Part shown: positions 18,102-27,265 of the stretch, piece after piece
How positions within the stretch are numbered: the first letter of the stretch is position 1
How the letters are laid out: every line of letters begins with the position of its first letter
Source: Pelotomaculum propionicicum
Lineage (GTDB): Bacteria > Bacillota > Desulfotomaculia > Desulfotomaculales > Pelotomaculaceae
Reading direction: 5' to 3'
Length of the DNA stretch: 64,000 nucleotides
Assembly (NCBI RefSeq): GCF_004369225.1
Contig: NZ_QFFZ01000001.1
Location: 62,001-126,000 of the forward strand
Notes under the pieces: model-generated
Database searches by the model: none
What the model saw: the letters and a program-made list of their open reading frames with translations, nothing else
What the model was told of the DNA's origin: nothing
Translations under genes and position numbers: made by a program

Positions 18102-18989
18102 TTAACCGCCCTGCCGGGCCCACGCCCGCCAGTTGGCCTCAAAGCCCGTGCTGTCAATCTGCAGGCTCTTTAAAAGGGCCTGGTCAAAGTTTTTTCCGTC
18201 TCCCAGTTCTTTAATCAAATTAAATAAAGTTTTTTCGCCGTACTGGTCGACAATGTACCTGACAGCGCTGTATGCTTCCCTGTAAGCAAGATACTGGTCG
18301 GGCAGGCTGTCAAAGTTTTGCGAGAGATCCTGCATAGAGTAAAACTGCTGTCCGGGCGATCCGTAGATATCGCTGAATTCAAACCCGGTTATTTTGTTTT
18401 CTTCGTATTGCGCCACTCCCTCGGTAAACCAGCGGGGGTAGTTGCCGCCAGTAAGGTAGTCAACCATCAAGTGGGTTAATTCGTGCGCCATCGGACCTGA
18501 AGTTGCAAAAGTTTCCTTCAACCTGGCGGGATCTTTTTCTTCAATCCACACTTCCGGTGTCAGCACCCTGATCGCCCCGCCCCAGTAAACCCCGATAGCG
18601 CTCTGCTTGGCGTCCCAGCCAAAACTGCCGTTCAATTCCTCCTTGGAAGAATAGAGAATCAACGGTATCCTGGCAGCAGGCACATAGCCGAAGTCCCCGG
18701 TGACCGGGCGGTAAAACATCTCCGCTGTGGCCAGGACCAACTCGGCTCCCTGGCGGTCTTCAGGCCTGAACTTAACATAGAAATGTTCAGATGTCAGCTT
18801 GTCCATATTCCAGGCGCTCAAAACGGTGTAACCTTTGATTAATTCCCTGACGGCCCAGTAACTGTAAGTTTTTGCACCTGCGGGCAGCCTCCCTAAAAAA
18901 GTCATAATCAAAATAAAAGCGGCCGTTAAAATTTTTACGGCCCTGAGTAATGATCCGCCTGTTTGGTCTTTATATTCACCGGGCTTCAT
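18102..18989 (-). CDS. Peptidase MA-family (gluzincin) secreted or membrane-anchored protein
   Basis: 295 residues with an N-terminal hydrophobic segment (about 17-38) that looks like a signal anchor. The zinc-peptidase motif is HELTH, about residue 165, followed by the third-ligand motif WFTEGVAQYEE. The rest (GFEFSDIYGS, AYREAYSAVRYI) is typical of the peptidase_MA_2 group. It acts outside the membrane if the N-terminal segment is correct. Substrate is unknown. It lies between a TPR gene and murA, with a terminator separating it from the TPR gene. Confidence 0.85.
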   Translation of the reverse strand: MKPGEYKDQTGGSLLRAVKILTAAFILIMTFLGRLPAGAKTYSYWAVRELIKGYTVLSAWNMDKLTSEHFYVKFRPEDRQGAELVLATAEMFYRPVTGDFGYVPAARIPLILYSSKEELNGSFGWDAKQSAIGVYWGGAIRVLTPEVWIEEKDPARLKETFATSGPMAHELTHLMVDYLTGGNYPRWFTEGVAQYEENKITGFEFSDIYGSPGQQFYSMQDLSQNFDSLPDQYLAYREAYSAVRYIVDQYGEKTLFNLIKELGDGKNFDQALLKSLQIDSTGFEANWRAWARQGG

Positions 18990-19066
18990 AGCTGGCCTCC
19001 TAACTGATTAATTAACCAGTTTAATTATAAGGCCGGCACCTTGCACTTCCTAGCGGTAATAAATTC

Positions 19067-19094
19067 AAAAAGGCCGCTGGCAGGCGCGGCCTTT
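19067..19094 (-). terminator. Terminator after the TPR gene
   Basis: AAGGCCGC pairs with GCGGCCTT around an 8-nt loop on the minus strand and TTTTT follows. Confidence 0.8.
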
Positions 19095-19101
19095 CTTCCT
19101 G

Positions 19102-19683
19102 CTAGTTCTGAGGCTGCTGGGTCTTCCACTCGTTAATTATCTGCCTGGCCTTTTCTACATTCGGCCCTTCCTTGGCCAGCTCAATATACTTCTCTATTTC
19201 CTTAATGCCCGCGGCATAGTCTTTTTTACCGGTCCCCAGGACAACGCCGTACAAGTAGTGGGCTTCTTTGTTATCCGGGTCTTTTTGGAGCAGTTCCTGG
19301 AGTTTGGCTTCCGCCTGGTCGTATTTTGCGCTCATGTAATAGATAAAGGCAATATCGTAGCGCGCCTCAGACTTGCCGGGGTCAAGGGCGAGCACCTGCT
19401 CGAAGGTTTTAACCGCCAGGTCCGGGTTGCCTGTATAAACATATGTTTCTGCCAGTTCCATCAGGACCGCTGTATCTGTGGGGTTCTCCAAAGCCTTGGC
19501 CTCAAGCTCAGCAAGCCTGTCCTGATTTGTCTGCTGCGCCGTGCTTTGGGTGCCGCCGCTTGTAGGCTGTTTTTGAAACATAGCGGCCAGCGGAACAACC
19601 AAACCAATAGCGATTAAAGCTGTAATTGTTATAAAAACAGCCTTCCTGAACCTGTTTCTTTTGACAGATTTTCGAATGAACAA
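19102..19683 (-). CDS. Membrane-anchored TPR repeat protein
   Basis: 193 residues. A basic N-terminus (KSVKRNRFRK) precedes one membrane segment (about 14-35), then a Gln/Thr-rich linker, then three or four tetratricopeptide repeats (for example PDLAVKTFEQVLALDPGKS and YDQAEAKLQELLQKDPDN). Such proteins scaffold protein assemblies at the outer face of the membrane. No enzymatic domain is present and no partner is shown by context. It may be linked to the cell-wall genes on either side. Confidence 0.85.
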   Translation of the reverse strand: MFIRKSVKRNRFRKAVFITITALIAIGLVVPLAAMFQKQPTSGGTQSTAQQTNQDRLAELEAKALENPTDTAVLMELAETYVYTGNPDLAVKTFEQVLALDPGKSEARYDIAFIYYMSAKYDQAEAKLQELLQKDPDNKEAHYLYGVVLGTGKKDYAAGIKEIEKYIELAKEGPNVEKARQIINEWKTQQPQN

Positions 19684-19857
19684 ATTTTTTCACCTCAAAA
19701 GTATTATAGCATTGTCAGGCCCGTTTACAACCCCTATTAAACAACAGAAATCCCGCCCGTCACCAGTCCCGCGCGCGGTAATAATTTTTGAGCCTGCCTA
19801 TAAAAACGAACCGGCAAGACTAATCCTGCTGTACTTCTACGGTAACAGCACTTATAT

Positions 19858-19887
19858 CTCACGTCCCACGACCCACTCCTCACATCC
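19858..19887 (-). repeat. Family A repeat copy downstream of the M23 gene
   Basis: Contains CTCACGTCCCACGACCCACT, related to the copies at 10398-10570 and 11954-11973. It starts 3 nt beyond the stop of the M23 gene. Confidence 0.55.
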
Positions 19888-19889
19888 AA

Positions 19890-21302
19890 TTACGGAAGGT
19901 AATTGGTCGGGTCACGCGGCACTCCTCCCACAATAGTCTCGAAATGCAGGTGTGGTCCGGTCGAGTTGCCCGTGGAACCCACCAATCCTATAACATCTCC
20001 GCGGTCAACGGATTCTCCGACACTTACCTCGATACTGGAAAGGTGCGCGTACCTGGTGACCAACCCGCCGCCATGGGATATCTGCACCTGCTTGCCGTAT
20101 CCCCCGTCCCAGCCCGCTGAAACAACCGTGCCGCCGGCAACCGCCACTACATCGCTTCCATAAGACGCATCCAAATCAATACCTTCGTGCATTCTGCCCC
20201 AGCGCATGCCAAACGGTGAAACAATATCGCCGTCGCATGGCCAGGCCAGGCGCACCGAACCGCCGCGGGAAGCCACCATGGTTATTGTACCTTTAACCAC
20301 GACTTCTGTGGTGGGCTCTCTTTTAACGATCTGGCTCAGGATTTCCCGCCCTGTTTCAAAACCGTTCTCCCTGGAGATGCGGTAGGTAACCGTTTTTTCA
20401 CCCGGAACGCCCTCGGTGATTACCTCTTTCTCACCCAACAAGAGTTTGTCATCATATCTTACGTCAACAGGGCACGGTATTTTTTCATCAACTGTTGTCT
20501 CGCGGGTGGCCGTAACAGTAATCAGCGGCGCCTCCTTACTGAGATACAACACCTGGTCGATTTCCAAATTTTCCGGGTCCATACCAGGGTTGGTGAATAT
20601 AATCTGATCCAGATCAATCTTAACAGCCCTGGCGATGTCCCACAGGTTATCTCCGTCTTTGACCTTATATTCCACAATTTTATTAGTTCCCAGTAAAACC
20701 TGCCTCTGAGCCGTGGCGAGGTCAAGTGTGTTTTCCAAATCCACGGGAGTCTCCACGACTTCTACCGTTTCCTTAAATCCCAACTGATCGCCCGGCTCAA
20801 CCGGGTAAACTGTTTTAAGCCAGGCCAGCAGAGCCTCGGCATCCTGAATATCTTTTAAAAAAACTTTTTGTTCCCCGTTTACCAGTATGGCCGCTCCTTT
20901 GGCTTTAAAGGTAAGCGCACTGGCCAGCTCTTCACGCAACGCCTCCTGGTCCAGTACATCCTGCTGGTTAATCCTGATACCCTTGTATTTAATTTTTTCT
21001 AAAACATCTACCGGGCGGCCCGCTTCGCTTGTTTTAAACTTCACAAGATCGCCCATAACTTTTCTGGCAATGTTTTCATCGGCGGCGACAGCGATGATCC
21101 TGCCGTTGGCCATCACGGCGCAGGCATTACTATGAAAGGCTACATAGAGAGGAATTGTGATTGCCAGGTAAAGCCCCACAACGAAGCCTACCCGTCGCAG
21201 CATAGACTGCTTAAGGAACCATTGCTGGAAAATCAGGCAATAGGCGAAGAATACTGTTATTTCCAGCCTAAGGCGCCGCTGTCCTTCAGGTCTAGGCGGC
21301 AA
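19890..21302 (-). CDS. LysM-G5-M23 peptidoglycan endopeptidase
   Basis: 470-residue wall-acting protein. After a membrane segment (about 35-60, GFVVGLYLAITIPLY) comes a region of about 130 residues of unknown fold, then LysM (about 205-255, YKVKDGDNLWDIARAV), G5 (about 260-335, ending VVVKGT), and a C-terminal M23 metallopeptidase. The M23 zinc motifs are HEGIDLD and HLHFE. The start is TTG at 21300-21302, supported by AAAGGAG about 9 nt upstream. LysM and G5 bind glycan and M23 cleaves cross-bridges. Related proteins act in spore or daughter-cell wall remodelling. Confidence 0.92.
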   Translation of the reverse strand: MPPRPEGQRRLRLEITVFFAYCLIFQQWFLKQSMLRRVGFVVGLYLAITIPLYVAFHSNACAVMANGRIIAVAADENIARKVMGDLVKFKTSEAGRPVDVLEKIKYKGIRINQQDVLDQEALREELASALTFKAKGAAILVNGEQKVFLKDIQDAEALLAWLKTVYPVEPGDQLGFKETVEVVETPVDLENTLDLATAQRQVLLGTNKIVEYKVKDGDNLWDIARAVKIDLDQIIFTNPGMDPENLEIDQVLYLSKEAPLITVTATRETTVDEKIPCPVDVRYDDKLLLGEKEVITEGVPGEKTVTYRISRENGFETGREILSQIVKREPTTEVVVKGTITMVASRGGSVRLAWPCDGDIVSPFGMRWGRMHEGIDLDASYGSDVVAVAGGTVVSAGWDGGYGKQVQISHGGGLVTRYAHLSSIEVSVGESVDRGDVIGLVGSTGNSTGPHLHFETIVGGVPRDPTNYLP

Positions 21303-21505
21303 ATCAGCCAGCTCCTTTCATATTTTGTTTATTATAGAAATATCTCTCATTTTCTGGCTATATTAGTGCTGTTGTGGCAAAGTGGGTTTATTATACCACA
21401 GCAAATCAAGGCCGGTAAACCGGTTGTATTTATAGAAAACGGCCCATAACAGGCCGTATTTCCACTTGAGTGTGAATAACCGGCTTATTTGGCAAGTGAT
21501 CTGTG

Positions 21506-22870
21506 TCAAAGCCCACTGCCTTCGTCCGGCTCGCATTTAGCTTTAAAATAGATGGCGCATTCAAGTCTTTTTCTGGTCATGGAGCAGCCAAGCTGGTATG
21601 GTTTCAAGATGGAACCGTGCAAGAGGTCGGCATTGGCGTGACAGCCCCCGCTGCAGTAAAACTTGGCCCAGCATGCCGAGCATTCTTCCTTGTTATACAC
21701 ATGGGCCTGCCGGAATGCTTCCATAAGCCTGGTATCAAAATCTTCTCCTGCCACATTGCCAATTAAGTAACGGTCTCTGCCCACAAACTGGTGACAGGGG
21801 TACAAATCCCCGTTTGGGGCCACAGCCATATATTCGTGACCGGCGCCGCAGCCTGAAAGACGCTTGGGCAGGCAGGGTCCCCCGTCAAGGTCGATATTAA
21901 AGTGAAAGAAGTTCACTTGTTTGCCCGCCTGTCTCCTCTTAAGCAGATTTCGTGTCAACCGTTCATATTGCTCATAAATTAGCGGCAGGTCTTCAGTGCG
22001 GATGGCATAGCCTGCTTCTTCCGTAGCTACCACCGGTTCCACCGAAAGGCGCTCAAACCCAAGGTCGGCCAGGTGCAGCACATCTGAGCAGAAGTCAAGG
22101 TTATGCCGGGTGAAAGTACCGCGTATGTAATAATCCATGCCGTCCCGGGAATTCACAAAGTCCCGGACCCTGGACAGGACCTGGTCGTATGTGCCCGCGC
22201 CAAGGTTGGTGACCCGCATGGCATCATGCACTTCCCGCCTGCCGTCAAGGCTGAGCACAACACTGATATTCTGGTCGTTGAGGTACCTTGACACCTCCTG
22301 GTCCAGCAGCAGCGCGTTGGTGGTCAGGGTAAAATTAAAGGTCTTGCCGGCCCGCTCGCCCTGCGCACGGCCATAAGCCACCAGCTCTTTTAACGTATTA
22401 AAATTTAACAGCGGCTCGCCGCCGAAAAAGTCAACCTCAAGATGCTTCCTGCCGCCGGACCGCCGGATCAAGAATTCTATTGCCCTGCGGCCAGTATCCA
22501 AAGGCATTAAATCTGCCGCCCCGCCAAACTGCCCCTGCCCGGCGAAACAATAACGGCAGCGCAGGTTGCAGGCATGTGCCAGGTGCAGGCAAAGTGACTT
22601 GACCTCAAACCTGGCCGGCGGGCTGTAAGTATCATGGTACGGGTCCGGGCTGAAAAGCAAACCGCTGTCAGCCAGGGTTTTAATTTCCCCAACAGCTTCC
22701 AGCACATTGGTCCGGCCAAATTTCCGCCCGTACTTCCTGGCTAAATCTTCAGCAGTCATTTGACGGTAATCTTCTATCAGGTCCCAGACCAGATCGTCCA
22801 CCAGGTGAACCGCCCCGCTGTGCACGTCCAGGATAATTTTGGTCCCGTCAAACTCAAACTTGTGCAGCAA
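21506..22870 (-). CDS. scfB: Thioether cross-link-forming SCIFF peptide maturase (radical SAM/SPASM)
   Basis: Radical SAM enzyme that installs a Cys-Thr thioether in the SCIFF peptide. It has an N-terminal peptide-recognition segment (about 1-80), the radical SAM motif CNLRCRYC (about residue 107) and a SPASM domain with auxiliary Fe-S cluster cysteines (CGAGHEYMAVAPNG, YPCHQF, CSACWAKFYCSGGCH). 454 residues is standard. Its partner scfA lies directly upstream and a terminator sits between the two, so maturase is probably made at a lower level than peptide. Confidence 0.96.
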   Translation of the reverse strand: MLHKFEFDGTKIILDVHSGAVHLVDDLVWDLIEDYRQMTAEDLARKYGRKFGRTNVLEAVGEIKTLADSGLLFSPDPYHDTYSPPARFEVKSLCLHLAHACNLRCRYCFAGQGQFGGAADLMPLDTGRRAIEFLIRRSGGRKHLEVDFFGGEPLLNFNTLKELVAYGRAQGERAGKTFNFTLTTNALLLDQEVSRYLNDQNISVVLSLDGRREVHDAMRVTNLGAGTYDQVLSRVRDFVNSRDGMDYYIRGTFTRHNLDFCSDVLHLADLGFERLSVEPVVATEEAGYAIRTEDLPLIYEQYERLTRNLLKRRQAGKQVNFFHFNIDLDGGPCLPKRLSGCGAGHEYMAVAPNGDLYPCHQFVGRDRYLIGNVAGEDFDTRLMEAFRQAHVYNKEECSACWAKFYCSGGCHANADLLHGSILKPYQLGCSMTRKRLECAIYFKAKCEPDEGSGL

Positions 22871-22884
22871 AATTTGTCCTCCTC

Positions 22885-22923
22885 AAAAAAGCACCTCGTC
22901 CCTGTGGGACAAGGCTCTTTTTT
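22885..22923 (-). terminator. Terminator between scfA and scfB
   Basis: On the minus strand CCTTGTCCC pairs with GGGACGAGG around ACA, extended by one wobble, and a T-run follows. A-runs on the other side would make it bidirectional. It overlaps the scfA stop codon, so scfB expression needs read-through. Confidence 0.8.
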
Positions 22924-23074
22924 ATCTGGATTTTTCTTTTGAACAGACCTGGTTCCCCACCGTACAGGAAGTTTTACAGGCTGACTGGCAGGAAGCCTGG
23001 CACTCGCCGCAGCCGCGGTCCTTAATGGTTGACTTGAGCTCGGCGCCGCTTAATGTTTTAATGTGTTTACCCAA
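22922..23074 (-). CDS. scfA: Six-cysteine peptide SCIFF (ranthipeptide precursor)
   Basis: 50-residue precursor of a thioether-bridged peptide conserved across Clostridia. The conserved start GKHIKTL is followed by the six-cysteine block CGECQASCQSACKTSC and a last cysteine in GNQVC. The start is TTG at 23072-23074; a purine-rich GAGGGGTGG lies upstream. It is too short and starts with TTG, so simple ORF calling would miss it. Its maturase scfB follows directly. The biological role of SCIFF is linked by published work to quorum-type signalling and metabolism but is not settled. Confidence 0.95.
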   Translation of the reverse strand: MGKHIKTLSGAELKSTIKDRGCGECQASCQSACKTSCTVGNQVCSKEKSR

Positions 23075-23235
23075 CCTTTACCACCCCTCTTTCATTAGTC
23101 ATTATAAATGATTGGAGCAGGCGGCGCAACCAGCCTTTACCTTTAAAAAACGCGTATATTATACATAAAACACTGCTTTTTTCTTTCCCGTCGCCGGGCA
23201 AAAGCCCTGCTTGCTTGTCAATAGTGCCGCGATAA

Positions 23236-23264
23236 ATTATACCCGTCCACAAGTTATTGTACAA
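23236..23264 (-). promoter_or_regulatory. Promoter for scfA
   Basis: TTGTAC (23259-23264) and TATAAT (23236-23241) with a 17-nt spacer on the minus strand. It would give a leader of about 155 nt before scfA. Additional TATAAT boxes occur inside the leader, near 23104 and 23160. Confidence 0.65.
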
Positions 23265-23335
23265 AAATCGTTAATTTTCTACAATATGTATTGTCTCTGA
23301 TCACAATCAATGTTAGAATATTACAGGGTGGTTGG

Positions 23336-23527
23336 ATGCGCTTTGTCAAATGGCTGGAAGGTGTACGTTTTTACTACAACTATATTGTTTCAGGATTTTC
23401 GAACGGGGGAAGCTGGAAACTCAACAGAATTACCGAGCTTAATAGTGTCGAAACCCGTAAAATCCTGATCAGGAACATGTCGACGTACGAAGAAATTTTC
23501 ATCCGCCAGCACAGGGTTTCTTCGTAA
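23336..23527 (+). CDS. Small hypothetical protein
   Basis: 63 codons starting RFVKWLEGVRFYYNY with a GGGTGG sequence upstream. It is one of few plus-strand frames left of the origin, divergent from scfA. It is rich in aromatic and basic residues (SFSNGGSWKLNR-like centre). I recognise no family. Amino-acid composition looks protein-like, but the evidence for translation is modest. Confidence 0.4.
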   Translation: MRFVKWLEGVRFYYNYIVSGFSNGGSWKLNRITELNSVETRKILIRNMSTYEEIFIRQHRVSS

Positions 23528-23630
23528 TATAAGGCCCCTTAAAAGCTCTTATCAAATAGAGAGTGGTTTTTTGCCCTTTTTTCATTGTTAAAACTATCTT
23601 CAAACAGCATCCTGTTAAGTACAGGGTGTT

Positions 23631-24281
23631 TTAATTTTTTGCGGCAATATCGGTTAACCGTGCCAACAAGGCCGGCGCCTGGTACAAATATTCAAAGACT
23701 ACGGCACAAAGTCCTTGTAAAAATTCTATTTCTTTTTCTATCCCAGGCTGATCTGAAGCTGTGAAAAACCCGCCTCTGTCATTGCTTTCAAATTTTTGAG
23801 CCAACTCGTATATTTTTAAGGGGATTTCGCCCTTTTTAGCGAGATTCCCTATTCTTTCACAGATTGAGTCTCCTTCGGCCCGGCGGTCAGCGCAGGCCAG
23901 TTCCAGTGCCCGGCGCAGGTGTGCCGCACAAGTCCCAGGATCACTGTTTCTAAATTGGCGGGCGGTCAGGCAAGCATCTCTCACCTGCACAGGCAGGGTT
24001 TGCGGAACAGGTTCGCCGTCCGGATACAAAATAGTATAACTGTAATCCTCCGGCCTTCGTTCATCGTGCCAGTCTACTCTGGTCAGGGTAAGCTGGTCAC
24101 AGCACAGGCACCGGGAGACACTGTACGCCACCCCCCAGGGGCGCAAGCTTTCTTTGGCCAGATAACCGCACGGGCTGGTTAAAGTCTCCATATCCCTCTC
24201 GCTGTATTCAGCAAGAATACCGGCCAGCCCTTTTTTGCCGCAGTGCCCGCAAATAAGCCGGGCGCAGTATTTTCTATCCAT
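23631..24281 (-). CDS. DUF4145 domain-containing protein
   Basis: 216 residues. The first 100 hold several CxxC pairs ([14 protein letters not shown]), probably a zinc ribbon. The C-terminal half (about 115-205) matches the DUF4145 helical pattern, with [25 protein letters not shown] and a final helix. DUF4145 proteins are often attached to restriction or nuclease modules, but none is adjacent here. Its ATG overlaps the glnS stop by 8 bp, so the two are co-translated. No function can be assigned. Confidence 0.72.
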   Translation of the reverse strand: MDRKYCARLICGHCGKKGLAGILAEYSERDMETLTSPCGYLAKESLRPWGVAYSVSRCLCCDQLTLTRVDWHDERRPEDYSYTILYPDGEPVPQTLPVQVRDACLTARQFRNSDPGTCAAHLRRALELACADRRAEGDSICERIGNLAKKGEIPLKIYELAQKFESNDRGGFFTASDQPGIEKEIEFLQGLCAVVFEYLYQAPALLARLTDIAAKN

Positions 24282-25956
24282 TTTTTTTCATTATTTTCGC
24301 CCAGGAGTCTTTCAGCGAAACGATCCGGTTGAATACCAGCGCGCCGGGTTTTGCATCCACAGGGTCGACAATAAAGTAGCCGTGCCTTAAGAACTGAAAC
24401 CGGCTTCCCAGCGGCGCCCCGGCCAGGCCGGGCTCAACCAGGCAGGCAGTAAGTGTCTCCAGCGAATTTGTGTTGATGCAGGATTTGAAATCCTTCTCCT
24501 CATCCGGGTTTTCCCGGTTGAAAAGGTGATCGTAAAGACGAACTTCCGCTGGAACGGCGTGAGCAGCTGAAACCCAGTGCAGCGTTCCCTTGACTTTGCG
24601 CGTGCTGCCGGAGCCGCTGCGGGTTTCAGGATCATAGGCGCAGTGCAGTTCTATAATTGCACCGGTCTTTTCATCTTTGACCACCCGCTCGCACTTGATA
24701 ATGTATGCATGTTTCAGCCTTACCTCATTGCCGGGCGAAAGGCGGAAGAATTTTTTCGGCGGGTCTTCCAGAAAGTCGTCCTGTTCAATATAAATCTCGC
24801 GTGAAAAGGGGACTTTCCTTGTGCCCATAGCGGGATTTTCCGGGTTTATTTCAGCGTCCAGCTCCTCTACCTGTCCAGCCGGGTAATTGTCTATGACCAC
24901 CTTAAGCGGGCGCAGCACCGCCATCACCCGCGGGGCGCGGGAGTTCAGATATTCCCTGATGCTGTGCTCCAGCATGGCTATGTCCACCATACTGTTGGCT
25001 TTGGCCACCCCGATGTCTTCGCAAAAGTCGCGGATCGCCTCCGGCGTGTAACCGCGCCTGCGCAAGCCGGATATGGTAGGCATGCGGGGGTCGTCCCAGC
25101 CGCTCACGTACCCTTCCTCCACCAACTGCCGCAGCTTGCGCTTGCTCATAACGGTATAGGTCAGATTCAGACGGGCAAACTCGATCTGCTGCGGGTGGTA
25201 AATTTTCAAAGCGTCCAGCGTCCAGTCATAAAGAGGGCGGTGGTCCTCAAACTCCAGCGTGCAGATGGAATGGGTGATCCCTTCTATAGAATCGGAAATA
25301 GGGTGGGCATAGTCGTACATCGGGTAGATGCACCACTTGTCACCGGTCCGGTGGTGCGACGCTTTCATAATGCGGTAAATCACCGGGTCCCGCATATTCA
25401 GGTTCGGCGAGGCCATATCGATTTTAGCCCGCAGCACCCGCGCGCCTTCCGGAAATTCACCGGCTTTCATTCTTTCGAACAAATCCAAATTCTCTTCCAC
25501 CGACCGGTCGCGGTAAGGGCTCGGTTTGCCGGGCTCGGTCAGCGTGCCGCGGTAGTCCCTGGTCTCTTCGGCGCTCAGGTCGCAAACATAAGCCTGTCCG
25601 GTTTTGATCAGCTGGACGGCATATTCATAAAGCTGGTCAAAGTAATCCGAGGCGTAGTACATCCGGTCGTCCCAGTCAAATCCCAGCCACTTCACATCGG
25701 TCTTGATCGAATCCACATACTCGACCTCTTCTTTGGAAGGGTTGGTGTCATCAAAACGCAAATTGCACAGGCCGCCGTTTTTAGCGGCTAGCCCGAAATT
25801 CAGGCAGATGGACTTGGCGTGCCCTATGTGCAGGTAGCCGTTCGGCTCCGGAGGGAAGCGGGTGTGGACCCTGCCGCCGTACTTGTTTGTATCAAAATCC
25901 TCATTGATAATGTTCTGAATAAAGTTGGAAGAAGTGCTGGAACCGTTTGTTGTCAT
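24274..25956 (-). CDS. glnS: Glutaminyl-tRNA synthetase
   Basis: Class I synthetase that charges tRNA-Gln directly. 560 residues, with the HIGH motif in [13 protein letters not shown] near residue 35, the GlnRS-type DDTNP motif, and MSKRKL as the KMSKS motif. Two beta-barrel anticodon domains form the C-terminus. I start at ATG 25954-25956, 8 nt after GGGAG. The frame extends upstream to 26079 without a family match. Many Firmicutes lack GlnRS and use GatCAB, so its presence here is compatible with lateral origin in this lineage. It overlaps the DUF4145 gene. Confidence 0.95.
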   Translation of the reverse strand: MTTNGSSTSSNFIQNIINEDFDTNKYGGRVHTRFPPEPNGYLHIGHAKSICLNFGLAAKNGGLCNLRFDDTNPSKEEVEYVDSIKTDVKWLGFDWDDRMYYASDYFDQLYEYAVQLIKTGQAYVCDLSAEETRDYRGTLTEPGKPSPYRDRSVEENLDLFERMKAGEFPEGARVLRAKIDMASPNLNMRDPVIYRIMKASHHRTGDKWCIYPMYDYAHPISDSIEGITHSICTLEFEDHRPLYDWTLDALKIYHPQQIEFARLNLTYTVMSKRKLRQLVEEGYVSGWDDPRMPTISGLRRRGYTPEAIRDFCEDIGVAKANSMVDIAMLEHSIREYLNSRAPRVMAVLRPLKVVIDNYPAGQVEELDAEINPENPAMGTRKVPFSREIYIEQDDFLEDPPKKFFRLSPGNEVRLKHAYIIKCERVVKDEKTGAIIELHCAYDPETRSGSGSTRKVKGTLHWVSAAHAVPAEVRLYDHLFNRENPDEEKDFKSCINTNSLETLTACLVEPGLAGAPLGSRFQFLRHGYFIVDPVDAKPGALVFNRIVSLKDSWAKIMKKNG

Positions 25957-26228
25957 TCTCATTGCTCCCTTATCATTTAGTTCCTCAACACTGAGCCGTG
26001 AGCACCTTTGGTCACATTCTATATTATACCTTAACACTATTTTACCAAATTTAAACCTTCCCCTGCCATATTTCAACATACAGTTAAATAATCCTTCCGG
26101 TTAGTGAACAGCAGTGTTTTGATCCAGGTCACCTGGAAAGCAAAACCTGGCGCGTGGCCAGGCAGTGTTAAAATCTATGCCGCAAGAAACTTGGTTTATT
26201 GCGGCGCCCAAATTGTTTTTCTGGGGAA

Positions 26229-26903
26229 CTATTTAAACAATCGGATAAGGTTTACTTTACAAGTTGTATCGACTAATGCCCGTTCTTTTCCAGTTAACCC
26301 GTAATCATAAATTTCCTTTAGTTTTGCAAGATTTTTTTCCGATCCTTTGATAAAAGGCAATAATTCCTCAATAGACATTAAATCCTTTTTCTTTTTCATT
26401 TCCTGCCGGCGGTTATTAATAACTAGTTTGTGTAAAACATATGCTTCCGGCAGAGGCACCCGCAGCTGAAAGGATCGGATTACTAAAACAGTGGTCCATT
26501 GACTCAAACTGTCCAGGTGCCGAAGACCGGTAGCTTTTATTCCAAGACCTTCAACGGTATAAGGCTCAACTTGGCCATGACCCATTTCTCGAACTAAAAA
26601 TTCGACATCAAGAGGCCCTTCCACTTTCGAAAATTTTATCAGACCATCTCGGCGCTGCTGGGTCATAAAACCATGACGCTCCATTACGTCGCACAATGGT
26701 ACTTTTTTAGCTGGCCGTCTTATATTGGGGATTAGAAAATCAAGGTCGATTGTACGGATGCTTGGCTGGAAGCCTCTAAAATAATTAGATTCAGCATAAA
26801 TATACTCAACCCAACTCCCAATTAAAATTAGATCTGCCAAAATACCTTGTGCATCCAGCAGCGCAATAGTTTCCCAGAAAACTGCTTCCTGTGTTCTGCT
26901 CAT
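26229..26903 (-). CDS. Nucleotidyltransferase-fold protein (GSU2403/AbiEii-like)
   Basis: 224 residues. The N-terminal part has LILIGSWVEYIY and then TIDLDFLIPN, which fits the nucleotidyltransferase pattern G-S-x(n)-D-x-D. A second acid is in GPLDVEFLV. The C-terminal third is helical and basic (NNRRQEMKKKKD). The fold resembles NTase toxins such as AbiEii/MenT and the GSU2403 family. Its start overlaps the upstream small coiled-coil gene by 4 bp, and the pair has a promoter bracketed by palindromes. That context suggests a toxin-antitoxin or defence-type pair, which is inference. Confidence 0.7.
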   Translation of the reverse strand: MSRTQEAVFWETIALLDAQGILADLILIGSWVEYIYAESNYFRGFQPSIRTIDLDFLIPNIRRPAKKVPLCDVMERHGFMTQQRRDGLIKFSKVEGPLDVEFLVREMGHGQVEPYTVEGLGIKATGLRHLDSLSQWTTVLVIRSFQLRVPLPEAYVLHKLVINNRRQEMKKKKDLMSIEELLPFIKGSEKNLAKLKEIYDYGLTGKERALVDTTCKVNLIRLFK

Positions 26904-27202
26904 TTGCGTTTAAGCGCTTTCTCTAAAATCCTACAATCTCTTTTTACTTCCCTTAAATTTTGCAGGAGTTTCTTATGTTGCTCTAATTTAAACTGTAACT
27001 CCTCTAACTCTTCTTTGGATAGTTTATTTAAATACTTAGATACCATCTTTCCGTTTTCCCGATAATCCAGATAAGGATACAAACGACCTCGAATATTTTT
27101 AAGACGGATATTCCCCTTAGGCATGGACGCTAATCTCTCTTTATAGGATTGTTCCATCGACTTGAGCCGTTCATAATGGTCCTCCAAAACACCGCGAATC
27201 AT
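26900..27202 (-). CDS. Small basic coiled-coil protein, partner of the NTase gene
   Basis: 100 residues, about 25 of them Lys or Arg. The centre has IRLKNIRGRLYPYLDYRE, a short beta-rich segment that looks like a small DNA- or RNA-binding motif. The rest is strongly helical with a coiled coil (KEELEELQFKLEQHKK). ATG at 27202 has AGGAGGGG upstream. It overlaps the NTase gene by 4 bp. I do not recognise a named family with confidence. It may be the regulator binding the palindromes upstream. Confidence 0.65.
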   Translation of the reverse strand: MIRGVLEDHYERLKSMEQSYKERLASMPKGNIRLKNIRGRLYPYLDYRENGKMVSKYLNKLSKEELEELQFKLEQHKKLLQNLREVKRDCRILEKALKRK

Positions 27203-27214
27203 TATAACCCCTCC

Positions 27215-27265
27215 TATTATTAACCTGCAACATGGTAATAATTTAACCAGTGCAGGTTAATAATA
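27215..27265. promoter_or_regulatory. 15-bp perfect inverted repeat, putative operator 1
   Basis: TATTATTAACCTGCA (27215-27229) and TGCAGGTTAATAATA (27251-27265) are exact reverse complements with a 21-nt spacer, directly upstream of the ribosome site of the small basic gene and overlapping the predicted transcription start. Confidence 0.75.

Noticed and set aside
14575-19840. Similar translated strings (NEPARLV and NEPARLI) at about 14742-14772 and 19800-19835
   Set aside because: The DNA similarity is only moderate and both frames run through terminators or repeats. It may be a degenerate intergenic repeat but I cannot support a gene.
23067-23264. 65-codon minus-strand frame ahead of scfA
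   Set aside because: It begins inside the -35 box of the scfA promoter and overlaps the scfA start in another frame, so it is the untranslated leader.
24964-25791. 275-codon plus-strand frame opposite glnS
   Set aside because: Antisense of conserved glnS codons; no ribosome site and no recognisable domain.
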